Positions 1 through 8,155 of a stretch of DNA of 64,000 bases are shown here, piece after piece (the first letter of the stretch is position 1; the number at the start of each line of letters is the position of its first letter). A program made the position numbers and the translations under genes. The notes under the pieces were generated by a model. It was not told where the DNA came from, did not search any database, and saw nothing but the letters and a program-made list of their open reading frames with translations. The stretch is from Defluviitaleaceae bacterium (GTDB taxonomy: Bacteria > Bacillota > Clostridia > Lachnospirales > WQUN01), in NCBI GenBank assembly GCA_009781725.1, contig WQVF01000004.1, positions 1-64,000 of the forward strand, in the 5' to 3' direction.

Positions 1-466
1 CACGCATAAGTTCACGGTTGCGCGGCATTGAGCGGCACTTAAAAAAATCTTCTTCTGTTAAATCACTCACAAGCCCGCCGCAGGATGTAACTTCAATCCT
101 ATCAGTATAAATCTCAACAAGGGGAACACCCTTTGTATAGTCATTGTGGACGATTGCATTTATTACAGCTTCGCGCAAGGCAATACTATTTACACGTTCT
201 TGTTCAAGACGGTTTTTAGACGTTATCTTAGCAAAAGTGCGGTTTTCAGAATCCAGGCGGTCAAGTATGCGTACCGTGGAAGTAATAAGGCAGCGGTTGC
301 CGTATTCTCTTGTTTCGATTAAGTCCACTTTATCTGTTCCGGCATATGCGGCTACTTTGATAGATACATTATTTTCATCTGCAAGCAGATAGGCAGCATA
401 GTTATAGTCCCCGCTGCTTTGCCGTAAATCAAGGCTATTGATAAACTGTTCTGTGGGTTCAAGGTT
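1..466 (-). pseudogene. 5'-truncated AlbA_2/AAA_4-type (RecG-like) regulator fragment
   Basis: Reading the minus strand from about 466 gives a continuous frame that runs off the left edge. It contains the pieces REAVINAIVHNDYT, EIYTDRIEVTSCGGL and SMPRNREL, which match the C-terminal half of 'putative DNA-binding / ATP-dependent helicase RecG-related' proteins of the AlbA_2 plus AAA_4 group. The N-terminal AlbA domain should lie upstream, but an in-frame TAA stands at 467-469 and the expected sequence is absent, so the gene has lost its 5' half. Just upstream another minus frame gives a short acidic tail (GVLEELDAYVYGL) of an unrelated decayed gene. The 3' end lies outside the window, so only the 5' loss can be stated. 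Confidence 0.6.
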
Positions 467-700
467 TTACTGTCAATAGTAGGCACCATCTGAATTTACC
501 GTTATAAGCCATAAACATAGGCGTCAAGCTCCTCAAGTACTCCTTCATCCCCTGTAAGATGGTATAGGATTATCAACCTTATTTACTTGCATTATTATAT
601 CATGGATTACATGGTCTAAATATTCATATAAAATGCGACTTTCAAGCAATTAAAATGTTCTGGTTAGACTCTGAATCAGCCTAAAACGTCTTCTACCTAT

Positions 701-722
701 GGTATAATAATATTACGTAATA
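701..722 (+). promoter_or_regulatory. Extended -10 promoter with palindrome ahead of the Fic gene
   Basis: TATAAT at 703-708 is preceded by TGG (700-702), making an extended -10 element; no good -35 is seen. A perfect 12-bp palindrome, TATTACGTAATA, covers 711-722, where the transcript would begin, and could be an operator. The Fic start codon is at 735, so the leader is very short. Confidence 0.5.
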
Positions 723-734
723 ATCGGAAAAGAG

Positions 735-1499
735 GTGGCTGCTCTGGCAAATTATGAAAATATTTTACAGATGTGGGAACGTTTTAGCATCAAGACAGTC
801 TTAGACCTTGACCTTCGACTTAACAGCTTCAGAGTCCAATTTGCTTATAACACTACGAAAATCGAAAACCCAGAAGTAACTTTCCATGCTACAAGAGAGG
901 TTTTTGAAGATAGGTCTGTAAAGACATTCAAAGGTAGCCCGGAAACTCTGGCAGAAATCAGCAATCAACGCAAATGTTATGCGTTCTTGCTTTCCAAAAT
1001 CATTGCTAAAGAACCAATAACACTGGATTTAATCAAAGAAGTCCACGAGATTACCACAATGGGAACATACGATGACCGCCGTTTTTTTGAATTAGGAGAA
1101 CGCCCCGGAGAGTTTAAGAAAAATGATTTTGTAGTTGGTCGCCATGAAGTGGGGTCTTTGCCAGAAGAGGTTGACGCTGATTTAACAAAATTGGTCGAAG
1201 AAATAACTGATATTTTAAGTTTAACTGAACCTATGAAAATATTAAAAGCGGCAACGTATTTTCATGCTCGCTTCGTTTACATTCATCCGTTTTCTGATGG
1301 GAATGGTCGCATGGGGCGCACTATGATGAACTACTTCCTCATGGTCAATAATCACCCGCCTTTAATCGTTTTTGATGAAGATAGAGATGGGTATTATCGT
1401 GCATTAGAGCATTATGATGAAAGCGAAGATATCGAGCCACTTTATGCCTTTTTCCAATATCAGCTTGTAAAGACATGGAAGAAAACCTTTGAGCGGTAA
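735..1499 (+). CDS. Fic/DOC family protein (probable AMP-transferase)
   Basis: This 254-residue protein carries the full Fic core motif HPFSDGNGRMGR at residues 184-195, with catalytic His184. Fic enzymes usually transfer AMP from ATP to a protein hydroxyl. An N-terminal TTKIEN (residues 40-45) fits the (S/T)xxxE(N/G) inhibitory helix, whose Glu blocks productive ATP binding. With the inhibitory motif N-terminal to the Fic core, it resembles the class II, self-inhibited Fic proteins. It starts at GTG, 27 nt after an extended -10 element, with only a weak ribosome binding site. No antitoxin gene is next to it, as expected when inhibition is internal. It sits directly upstream of argD, where argC/J/B often lie, so it may be an insertion into the arginine locus; that is inference. 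The target is unknown. Confidence 0.85.
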   Translation: MAALANYENILQMWERFSIKTVLDLDLRLNSFRVQFAYNTTKIENPEVTFHATREVFEDRSVKTFKGSPETLAEISNQRKCYAFLLSKIIAKEPITLDLIKEVHEITTMGTYDDRRFFELGERPGEFKKNDFVVGRHEVGSLPEEVDADLTKLVEEITDILSLTEPMKILKAATYFHARFVYIHPFSDGNGRMGRTMMNYFLMVNNHPPLIVFDEDRDGYYRALEHYDESEDIEPLYAFFQYQLVKTWKKTFER

Positions 1500-1573
1500 T
1501 CCACTGGCATAGATTGATTTATATCCCAAATCGCGGTACATTATGACGATTGAAAAATAAAGGAGCGATACCC

Positions 1574-2740
1574 ATGACCAATCAATCCCTTAAGCAATTA
1601 TCCGATAACCACATCCTTCCCACCTATAGCCGCTATCCTATCGCCTTTGTAAAAGGTCAGGGCTGCCGTCTATGGGACGCCGATGGCAAGGAATATATCG
1701 ACTTTGCTTCCGGTATTGGGGTGACCTCTATCGGGCATGGGCATCCGACTTGGGCTAAGGCCATTGCTGACCAGGCTGGGGAGCTATCTCATGTTTCCAA
1801 CCTGTACTACACCGCTCCTGCCGCCAAGCTGGCCCTGCGGCTTACCGAGCTTACAGATATGGCTGGGGTTTTCTTTGCCAACTCCGGTGCAGAGGCCAAT
1901 GAAGGTGCTATCAAGGTGGCCAGGAAATACGGCAATGGCCGTTCCACTATTGTCACATTGGAAGGCTCCTTCCATGGCCGTACAATTACGACTTTGGCGG
2001 CTACGGGACAGGATAAATTTCATCAGCATTTTCATCCACTGACCCAGGGTTTTAGGCATGTTCCTCCTGGGGATATGGCGGCTTTAGAGGCCCAAGGGGA
2101 CGACATTTGCGCATTATTTATCGAGCCCATACAGGGGGAAGGGGGCGTAATGCCCCTGGATAAAGAATATGTACAAGCTGCTGCCGAGCTCTGTCATAAG
2201 CGGGGTTGGCTTCTTCTGATAGATGAAGTGCAAACGGGAATCGGCCGCACGGGAAAATGGTTTGGATATCAGCATTTTGGCGTCAAGCCCGATGTTGTAA
2301 GCTTTGCAAAGGGTATTGCCGGGGGACTGCCTTTAGGTGGCTTTATAGTGAGCGAAAAGCTCCGCAACGTCCTAGCCCCTGGTGACCACGCAACAACCTA
2401 CGGCGGCAATGCTGTATGCTGTGCCGCCGCACTCACAGTGCTAGGTATCTTGGAGCCGGTTATTTCTCAGGTAGAGGAAAAAGGTGAGTATATCCGCACA
2501 AAAATCCAAGAGATGAACCTGCCCATAGTTGGTGAAATAAGAGGCCGCGGCCTAATGATTGGCATAAAAATTAAAGACTACCCCCCGGCCGCAATCAATG
2601 CGAAGCTACTGGAAGCAGGCCTTGCCGCTTTGACTGCGGGTGCGGATATACTCAGATTTCTACCTCCTTTAATAATTGAGCAAAGTGATATTGACGCAGG
2701 ACTTAAAATTCTTCATAATATTCTGAGATTGGCCACATGA
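1574..2740 (+). CDS. argD: Acetylornithine aminotransferase
   Basis: A 388-residue class III PLP-dependent aminotransferase that interconverts N-acetylornithine and N-acetylglutamate semialdehyde in arginine synthesis. The cofactor motifs are clear: NSGAEANE near residues 103-110, the Asp of LLIDEVQTG (Asp218) and the Schiff-base Lys246 in SFAKGIAGGLP. The start is the ATG at 1574, which follows AAAGGAG (1558-1564); an in-frame TTG at 1550 lies upstream of that site and is less likely. Its stop codon lies inside an inverted repeat that covers the argF promoter. Family members can also act on ornithine or 4-aminobutyrate, but the arginine neighbours favour ArgD. Confidence 0.9.
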   Translation: MTNQSLKQLSDNHILPTYSRYPIAFVKGQGCRLWDADGKEYIDFASGIGVTSIGHGHPTWAKAIADQAGELSHVSNLYYTAPAAKLALRLTELTDMAGVFFANSGAEANEGAIKVARKYGNGRSTIVTLEGSFHGRTITTLAATGQDKFHQHFHPLTQGFRHVPPGDMAALEAQGDDICALFIEPIQGEGGVMPLDKEYVQAAAELCHKRGWLLLIDEVQTGIGRTGKWFGYQHFGVKPDVVSFAKGIAGGLPLGGFIVSEKLRNVLAPGDHATTYGGNAVCCAAALTVLGILEPVISQVEEKGEYIRTKIQEMNLPIVGEIRGRGLMIGIKIKDYPPAAINAKLLEAGLAALTAGADILRFLPPLIIEQSDIDAGLKILHNILRLAT

Positions 2741-2776
2741 ATATTTATGCAATAAACTTGCATAAATATTCATGTG
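2734..2776. promoter_or_regulatory. Probable ArgR/AhrC operator (tandem ARG boxes)
   Basis: A perfect inverted repeat with 19-bp arms (2734-2752 and 2758-2776) and a 5-bp spacer. Each arm contains TGAATATTTATGCA, one mismatch from the ARG-box pattern TGAATwwwwATTCA. The right arm overlaps the predicted -35 and spacer of the argF promoter, so bound arginine repressor would block transcription. The hairpin is AT-rich with no T-run, which argues against a terminator. ArgR itself is not encoded in the window. Confidence 0.7.
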
Positions 2777-2785
2777 TGCTATAAT
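2758..2785 (+). promoter_or_regulatory. argF-carB promoter
   Basis: TTGCAT (2758-2763), a 16-bp spacer and TATAAT (2780-2785), preceded by TGC to make an extended -10. The site lies inside and just after the ARG-box inverted repeat. The argF start is 37 nt downstream of the -10. Confidence 0.7.
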
Positions 2786-2822
2786 GGACGCAATACAGCA
2801 TCCATTTAAAGGAGGAACGGCA

Positions 2823-3728
2823 ATGAAACACCTAACCAAAATGCTGGACCTAACCAAGCCCGATATCGTCAAAATATTGGACTTGGCTGATTCCATGAAA
2901 GCCGAACACAAACTAGGCAAGGCATCCAAGCCGTTAGAGGGCAAGACCCTGGCTATGATATTTCAAAAAGCGTCCACCCGCACTAGAGTCTCATTTGAGA
3001 CCGGTATGTACCAACTAGGCGGGCAGGCGCTTTTTTTATCGGCATCAGACCTGCAAATGGGCCGAGGCGAACCGATGGAAGACACCGCCAGGGTGCTAGG
3101 CCGCTATGTTGACGGGATAATGATACGTACTTTCGCCCAGCAGGATGTGGAAGATTTGGCGAAATGGTCCGGAATCCCGGTTATCAATGGCTTGACGGAC
3201 TATGACCATCCCTGTCAAATCCTTGCGGACCTTATGACCATAAGGGAGCACAAAGGGCAATTAGAAGGCCTGAAACTAACCTATATCGGAGATGGCAATA
3301 ATATTTGCAACTCCTTGATAATAGGTTGTTTGACCATGGGTATGAGAATATCCGTTGCCACACCCAAAGGCCATGAGCCTCATCAAGACGCCCTTGACTT
3401 CGCAAGGAAATTCAGCGACACATTCGAACTGGTGCAAGACCCCGCACAAGCAGCGATAAACGCCGATGTGCTTGTAACCGACGTATGGGCAAGTATGGGC
3501 CAAGAGGCCGAAGCCGTCGCCCGTATGAAGACCTTCAAAGACTACCAAATCAATGACGCCCTATTGTCCAAAGCCAACCCAGGGGCAATAGTACTCCACT
3601 GCTTACCCGCCCATCGAGGTGAGGAAATTACAGCCGAGATATTTGAAAAACACGCCAATGTAATCTTCGATGAAGCAGAAAACCGCCTACACGCCCAAAA
3701 AGCCGTAATGGCATTATTAATGAAATAG
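2823..3728 (+). CDS. argF: Ornithine carbamoyltransferase
   Basis: A 301-residue enzyme that joins carbamoyl phosphate and ornithine to make citrulline. The carbamoyl-phosphate loop STRTR is at residues 51-55, HPCQ at 129-132 and the ornithine-side HCLPAHRGEE from 259. Together these separate it from aspartate carbamoyltransferase. The ATG at 2823 follows AAAGGAGGA with good spacing; an upstream in-frame ATG at 2772 lies within the operator/promoter and is rejected. The gene is 13 bp from carB, so the two are surely co-transcribed. A catabolic role (ArcB) is possible in principle, but no arcA or arcC is present. Confidence 0.93.
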   Translation: MKHLTKMLDLTKPDIVKILDLADSMKAEHKLGKASKPLEGKTLAMIFQKASTRTRVSFETGMYQLGGQALFLSASDLQMGRGEPMEDTARVLGRYVDGIMIRTFAQQDVEDLAKWSGIPVINGLTDYDHPCQILADLMTIREHKGQLEGLKLTYIGDGNNICNSLIIGCLTMGMRISVATPKGHEPHQDALDFARKFSDTFELVQDPAQAAINADVLVTDVWASMGQEAEAVARMKTFKDYQINDALLSKANPGAIVLHCLPAHRGEEITAEIFEKHANVIFDEAENRLHAQKAVMALLMK

Positions 3729-3741
3729 AAAGGACAAACCC

Positions 3742-6700
3742 ATGCCAAAAAGAACAGACATCAAAAAAATCCTAATTATTGGTTCCGGCCCGATAGTAAT
3801 AGGACAAGCCTGTGAGTTTGACTACTCCGGCACCCAAGCCTGCCAAGCCCTTAAATCCCTTGGCTATGAAATCGTACTGGTAAACTCAAACCCCGCTACA
3901 ATAATGACCGACCCGGATATCGCCCACATCACCTACATCGAGCCCCTTAACAAAAACCGAATAGAAAAAATTATAGCAAAAGAACGCCCCGATGCCCTGC
4001 TCCCAAACTGCGGTGGACAAACTGCTCTTAATCTAGCCTTCGAACTGGAGAAATCCGGGATTCTAGCCAAATACAACGTAGAAGTAATAGGTATCAACCT
4101 GGCAGCAATCGAACGGGGCGAGGACCGTATTATTTTCAAGCAAATGATGGAGGAGTTAGGCATAGAAATGGCCAAATCCGCCGAAACATATACCGTTGAA
4201 GGCGCACTGGAGATAGCCAAAAAAGTAGGCTACCCCTGCGTAGTCCGCCCTGCCTATACCATGGGCGGTGCAGGCGGCGGCATCTGCTACAATGAAGAAG
4301 AATTAAAGGTCGTAGCTGCTAGAGGCATAGACCGCAGCCTGATAAACCAGGTGCTGATAGAAGAAAGCATCCTAGGCTGGGAAGAGCTGGAGCTGGAAAT
4401 AGTCCGGGACTACTCAGGCCATATGATTACCGCCTGCTATATAGAAAACCTAGACCCAATGGGTGTACACACCGGTGACTCCATCTGTGTAGCCCCAATG
4501 GTAGACGTACCTGAGGGCGTACAAAAACGCCTGGAAGAGGCAGCCCATAAAATCGTAGCTGGTGTTGGCGTAGTCGGTGGCTGTAACTGCCAATTTGCCT
4601 ACAACGCCAAGCAAGACCGCATCATTATTATAGAAATCAACCCCCGTACATCCCGCTCTTCGGCTCTGGCATCCAAGGCAACAGGCTTCCCAATAGCCCG
4701 CGTTGCGGCAATGCTTGCAGCAGGCTTTAACCTCAATGAACTCCCCTACTGGAAAGAAGGTACTCTGGACAAATACACCCCACCAGGTGACTATGTGGTA
4801 GTAAAATTCCCACGATTTGCCTTCGAAAAATTCTCCCAAGCCACAGACATCCTAGGCACCCAAATGAAAGCCGTTGGGGAATCTATGTCCATCGGCAAAA
4901 GCTTCAAAGAATCCCTACAAAAATCCATCCGCTCCCTGGAAAACGGACGTTTAGGGCTTGGTTTTGCCAGCAATTTCAACGCCCTTACCAAGGAAGAACT
5001 AATGAAAATGCTGGAACGCCCCTCCAGTGAAAGGCTATTCATAGTTTACGAAGCACTGCGCAAAGGCGTCACCGTAGATGAAATGTACGCCCACACCAGC
5101 ATCAAGCCATTTTTCCTTAATCATCTTAAAGAAATGGTGGATTTAGAAGAGGAAATAATCAGCCAGAAAGGCAAACCAATCCCCGACGCGCTCCTAATCA
5201 AGGCCAAAAAAGACGGCTTTGCGGATAAATATATCGCCAAACTACTGGAGATTGAAGAAACCACAATCGTAAGCCGCCGCTCAGCAATGGGTATCTATAA
5301 GAGCTTTGACTCCATCCAGGTAAGCGGAGCAGAAGAAGCTTCTTTCTATTACTACTCCACCTACCTAGGCAAAACCCAACAGACTCTGCTCCCTTCCAAG
5401 AAAAAAATTATGATTCTTGGTGGTGGCCCCAATCGTATAGGCCAAGGCATAGAATTTGACTATTGCTGCGTCCATGCCACCTACGCCCTCAGAGCCCTAG
5501 GGTATGAAACAGTAATGATTAACTGTAACCCGGAAACCGTATCCACAGACTACGACACCGCTGACCGCCTATACTTCGAGCCACTGACAGTGGAAGACGT
5601 AATGGCCATCTACCGTCACGAGCAGCCTTCAGGCGTAGTCGTGCAATTCGGCGGACAGACCCCTCTCAATATCGCCCAGGAGCTCAAGGCCCTTGGCGTC
5701 CCCATACTAGGCACCTCTCCGGAAATCATCGCTACAGCAGAAGACAGGGATCTATTCCGCAATATGATGAAATCCTTGGATATCCCAATGCCGGAAGCGG
5801 GAATGGCAAAAACCGTGTCAGAAGCACTGAGCGTAGCCAAAGGCATAGGTTACCCTGTAATAGTACGCCCCTCATATGTACTGGGTGGCCGTGGTATGGA
5901 AGTAGTCCACGACCCAGAACATCTTGGCGCGTATATGGAAAAAGCCATAACAGAATCCGGCCCGGAAATGCCACCAATCCTAATAGACCGCTTCTTACAA
6001 GACGCGCTGGAATGTGAGGCCGACGCCATTTCCGACGGCACCAATGTGTTGGTACCTGCAATAATCGAGCATATAGAGTCCACCGGAGTACACTCAGGAG
6101 ACTCTGCATGCAGCATCCCCCCCATTACAATCCGGGAAGTCCATCAAATGATTATCCGTGACTACACCAAGAAAATCGCCCAAGCACTAAAAGTAGTAGG
6201 CCTGATGAACATCCAATATGCTATAGACCAAAAATCAGGGAAAGTATATGTACTGGAAGCCAACCCAAGAGCATCCAGGACTGTCCCCCTAGTATCCAAA
6301 GTATGCGATATCCAAATGGCAAAACTGGCCACACAAGTAATGATTAAGTCCAAAGAAGGTCAGGATACAGGGGAAATCCTAAACCAAAAGCCACGCAAGC
6401 TCAATGTCTACGGCGTAAAAGAAGCCATCTTCCCCTTCAATATGTTCCATGAGGTAGACCCAGTGCTAGGCCCAGAAATGCGCTCTACCGGGGAAGTCCT
6501 AGGCCTGTCCGACAACTTCCACAAGGCATTCTTCCTTTCCCAAGAAGGAGGCAAGCATCGCCTGCCAGACACCGGCACTGTGCTTTTATCCATTGCCAAT
6601 GAATACATGGACGAGCTGCCGGGCATAGCAAATGCCTTCCTGGCTCTGGGCTTTAAGCTAATCGCAACCCAAAACACGTACAAGGCCGCAGTAGAAGCCG

Positions 6701-6963
6701 GAATAGAATGCCAGCCCGTGGCCCCACTGATAGATGGTGGTTTACCCATAGCCGACCTAATAATGGACGGCACAATCGACATCGTAGTCAATACAAGATT
6801 TGGCGGAGTGGACAATATGGGCCCCAATATCCGCAGAGCGGCGGTGCGGAAGTCTATCCCTATGTATACTACATTGGAGTCTGCACGGACTGCTATAGAT
6901 GCAATAGCGGCATGGCGGGAAGAGCCTGCGCCGGTTAATAGTTTGCAGGATTATCATAAGTAA
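3742..6963 (+). CDS. carB: Carbamoyl-phosphate synthase large subunit
   Basis: A 1073-residue protein of normal length. It has two homologous ATP-grasp halves (the first begins KKILIIGSGPIVIGQACEFD, the second KKKIMILGGGPNRIGQGIEF near residue 555) and a C-terminal MGS-like allosteric domain. It makes carbamoyl phosphate from bicarbonate, ATP and ammonia supplied by the small subunit. The start follows AGAAAGGA. It is transcribed with argF, which suggests a pool dedicated to arginine. Oddly, no carA (glutamine amidotransferase subunit) lies beside it, although carA usually precedes carB; it may be elsewhere in the genome. A strong terminator follows. Confidence 0.95.
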   Translation: MPKRTDIKKILIIGSGPIVIGQACEFDYSGTQACQALKSLGYEIVLVNSNPATIMTDPDIAHITYIEPLNKNRIEKIIAKERPDALLPNCGGQTALNLAFELEKSGILAKYNVEVIGINLAAIERGEDRIIFKQMMEELGIEMAKSAETYTVEGALEIAKKVGYPCVVRPAYTMGGAGGGICYNEEELKVVAARGIDRSLINQVLIEESILGWEELELEIVRDYSGHMITACYIENLDPMGVHTGDSICVAPMVDVPEGVQKRLEEAAHKIVAGVGVVGGCNCQFAYNAKQDRIIIIEINPRTSRSSALASKATGFPIARVAAMLAAGFNLNELPYWKEGTLDKYTPPGDYVVVKFPRFAFEKFSQATDILGTQMKAVGESMSIGKSFKESLQKSIRSLENGRLGLGFASNFNALTKEELMKMLERPSSERLFIVYEALRKGVTVDEMYAHTSIKPFFLNHLKEMVDLEEEIISQKGKPIPDALLIKAKKDGFADKYIAKLLEIEETTIVSRRSAMGIYKSFDSIQVSGAEEASFYYYSTYLGKTQQTLLPSKKKIMILGGGPNRIGQGIEFDYCCVHATYALRALGYETVMINCNPETVSTDYDTADRLYFEPLTVEDVMAIYRHEQPSGVVVQFGGQTPLNIAQELKALGVPILGTSPEIIATAEDRDLFRNMMKSLDIPMPEAGMAKTVSEALSVAKGIGYPVIVRPSYVLGGRGMEVVHDPEHLGAYMEKAITESGPEMPPILIDRFLQDALECEADAISDGTNVLVPAIIEHIESTGVHSGDSACSIPPITIREVHQMIIRDYTKKIAQALKVVGLMNIQYAIDQKSGKVYVLEANPRASRTVPLVSKVCDIQMAKLATQVMIKSKEGQDTGEILNQKPRKLNVYGVKEAIFPFNMFHEVDPVLGPEMRSTGEVLGLSDNFHKAFFLSQEGGKHRLPDTGTVLLSIANEYMDELPGIANAFLALGFKLIATQNTYKAAVEAGIECQPVAPLIDGGLPIADLIMDGTIDIVVNTRFGGVDNMGPNIRRAAVRKSIPMYTTLESARTAIDAIAAWREEPAPVNSLQDYHK

Positions 6964-6971
6964 AATTTAGC

Positions 6972-7011
6972 AAAAACGCCTGTCATCTGGTTGGATGGCA
7001 GGCGTTTTTTT
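6972..7011 (+). terminator. Rho-independent terminator of argF-carB
   Basis: Stem AAAACGCCTGTCATC / GATGGCAGGCGTTTT, with one G-U pair and a short loop, followed by seven T. The T-run doubles as the start of the next -35 box. Confidence 0.9.
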
Positions 7012-7038
7012 GACACCTGCTACCCTCTAGGGTAAACT
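7010..7038 (+). promoter_or_regulatory. Promoter of the MoxR-DUF5682-VWA-SWIM operon
   Basis: TTGACA (7010-7015) grows out of the preceding terminator T-run. After a 17-bp spacer, TAAACT (7033-7038) is a 4/6 match to the -10. A small palindrome, TACCCTCTAGGGTA (7021-7034), overlaps the spacer and -10 and could be an operator. The first gene starts at 7070. Confidence 0.55.
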
Positions 7039-7069
7039 CACAAAATCATACATAAGAGGGAGCAAACCC

Positions 7070-8155
7070 ATGGCTCAAGACCAAATAAAACCCCCAGTAG
7101 AAGTGCAATTCGCCCCAGAACTGAAAACCCTCCGGGAGGATGATGCCAAAAATCCAAAACCCGACAACTGGCTCCTTAGCCCCAAGGCTGTACGAAGCTT
7201 CGTCCTCGGTGACAAAAAGGCAAACATCTCCCAAAAATACTACGGAAATGACGCCCTGGTAGAACGGTGTATCATCACCCTTGCCGGTAACCGCGGCCTT
7301 ATGCTAGTAGGCGAGCCCGGCACCGCCAAGACCATGCTGTCAGAGCTCCTTTCCGCCGCAATATCTGGCACCAGCGTCAATACAATCCAGGGGACCGCCG
7401 GTACCACCGACGATAATATCAAGTATTCCTGGAACTATGCCCTCCTCCTTGCAAAGGGCGCGTCCCGTGAATCCCTTGTCCCTGCTCCCCTCTACATCGG
7501 CATGGAAAAAGGCATAATCACCCGCTTCGAGGAAATCACCCGCTGCTCGGCGGAAATTCAGGATACCCTTATCAGTGTAATGAGCGATAAAGTCCTCTCT
7601 ATCCCGGAACTGGGAGAGGAGGGCTTTTTATTTGCAAAGCCTGGGTTTAACATTATTGGAACTGCCAATACCCGTGACCGTGGGGTCAACGAAATGTCCA
7701 GTGCTCTTAAGCGGCGATTTAACTTTGAGACCGTGTTTCCCATAAATAACGTGGCCCTGGAATGCCAGATTATAGAGGAGCAGTGTGCCGCCCTTCTTGG
7801 CCCCAACGCCAAGGCCCTTACAGATAAAGATATTGTTAACCTGATAGCCACAACTTTCCACGAACTGCGGACAGGTAAATCTGCCGACGGTGCCAAAATT
7901 GACCCACCTTCTGCGGTGATGAGCACCGCCGAGGCTGTTTCTGTTTATTATCAAACGGCCCTTACGGCACATTATTACAATGCAGGCAAGCTCTCTGTGG
8001 ATAATTTAGTGCAAAATCTAATGGGTGCCGTTGTTAAGGAAAGTCGTGATGATATCTCCAAGCTCAAGAGTTATTTTAATACCGTAGTCAAAAACCGCAG
8101 TAAGTCCGGCAAGCTGTGGGAGGCTTTTTACGAGGCGCGAAAATGGATCAGGTAG
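7070..8155 (+). CDS. MoxR-family AAA+ ATPase (YehL-like)
   Basis: A 361-residue AAA+ protein. Walker A is GEPGTAKT (about residues 82-89), Walker B ends in FEE, sensor 1 is in IIGTANTRD, and the Arg-finger region is ALKRRFNF. MoxR ATPases act as chaperones with a partner VWA protein to insert cofactors or remodel complexes. Here the third gene of the operon encodes such a VWA protein. The order ATPase - DUF5682 - VWA - SWIM is the same as E. coli yehL-yehM-yehP-yehQ. The ATG follows GAGGGAGC. The last 13 nt overlap the next gene, implying translational coupling. The substrate of this complex is not known. Confidence 0.88.
   Translation: MAQDQIKPPVEVQFAPELKTLREDDAKNPKPDNWLLSPKAVRSFVLGDKKANISQKYYGNDALVERCIITLAGNRGLMLVGEPGTAKTMLSELLSAAISGTSVNTIQGTAGTTDDNIKYSWNYALLLAKGASRESLVPAPLYIGMEKGIITRFEEITRCSAEIQDTLISVMSDKVLSIPELGEEGFLFAKPGFNIIGTANTRDRGVNEMSSALKRRFNFETVFPINNVALECQIIEEQCAALLGPNAKALTDKDIVNLIATTFHELRTGKSADGAKIDPPSAVMSTAEAVSVYYQTALTAHYYNAGKLSVDNLVQNLMGAVVKESRDDISKLKSYFNTVVKNRSKSGKLWEAFYEARKWIR

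Noticed and set aside
1550-1573. Upstream TTG start for argD
   Set aside because: It precedes the AAAGGAG site, which is spaced for ATG 1574.
2734-2776. Inverted repeat after argD as a terminator
   Set aside because: AT-rich arms, no T-run and overlap with a promoter favour an operator.
4450-6109. Long open frames on the minus strand inside carB
   Set aside because: They are antisense to a complete carB with all motifs, lack ribosome binding sites and match no family; biased codon use explains them.
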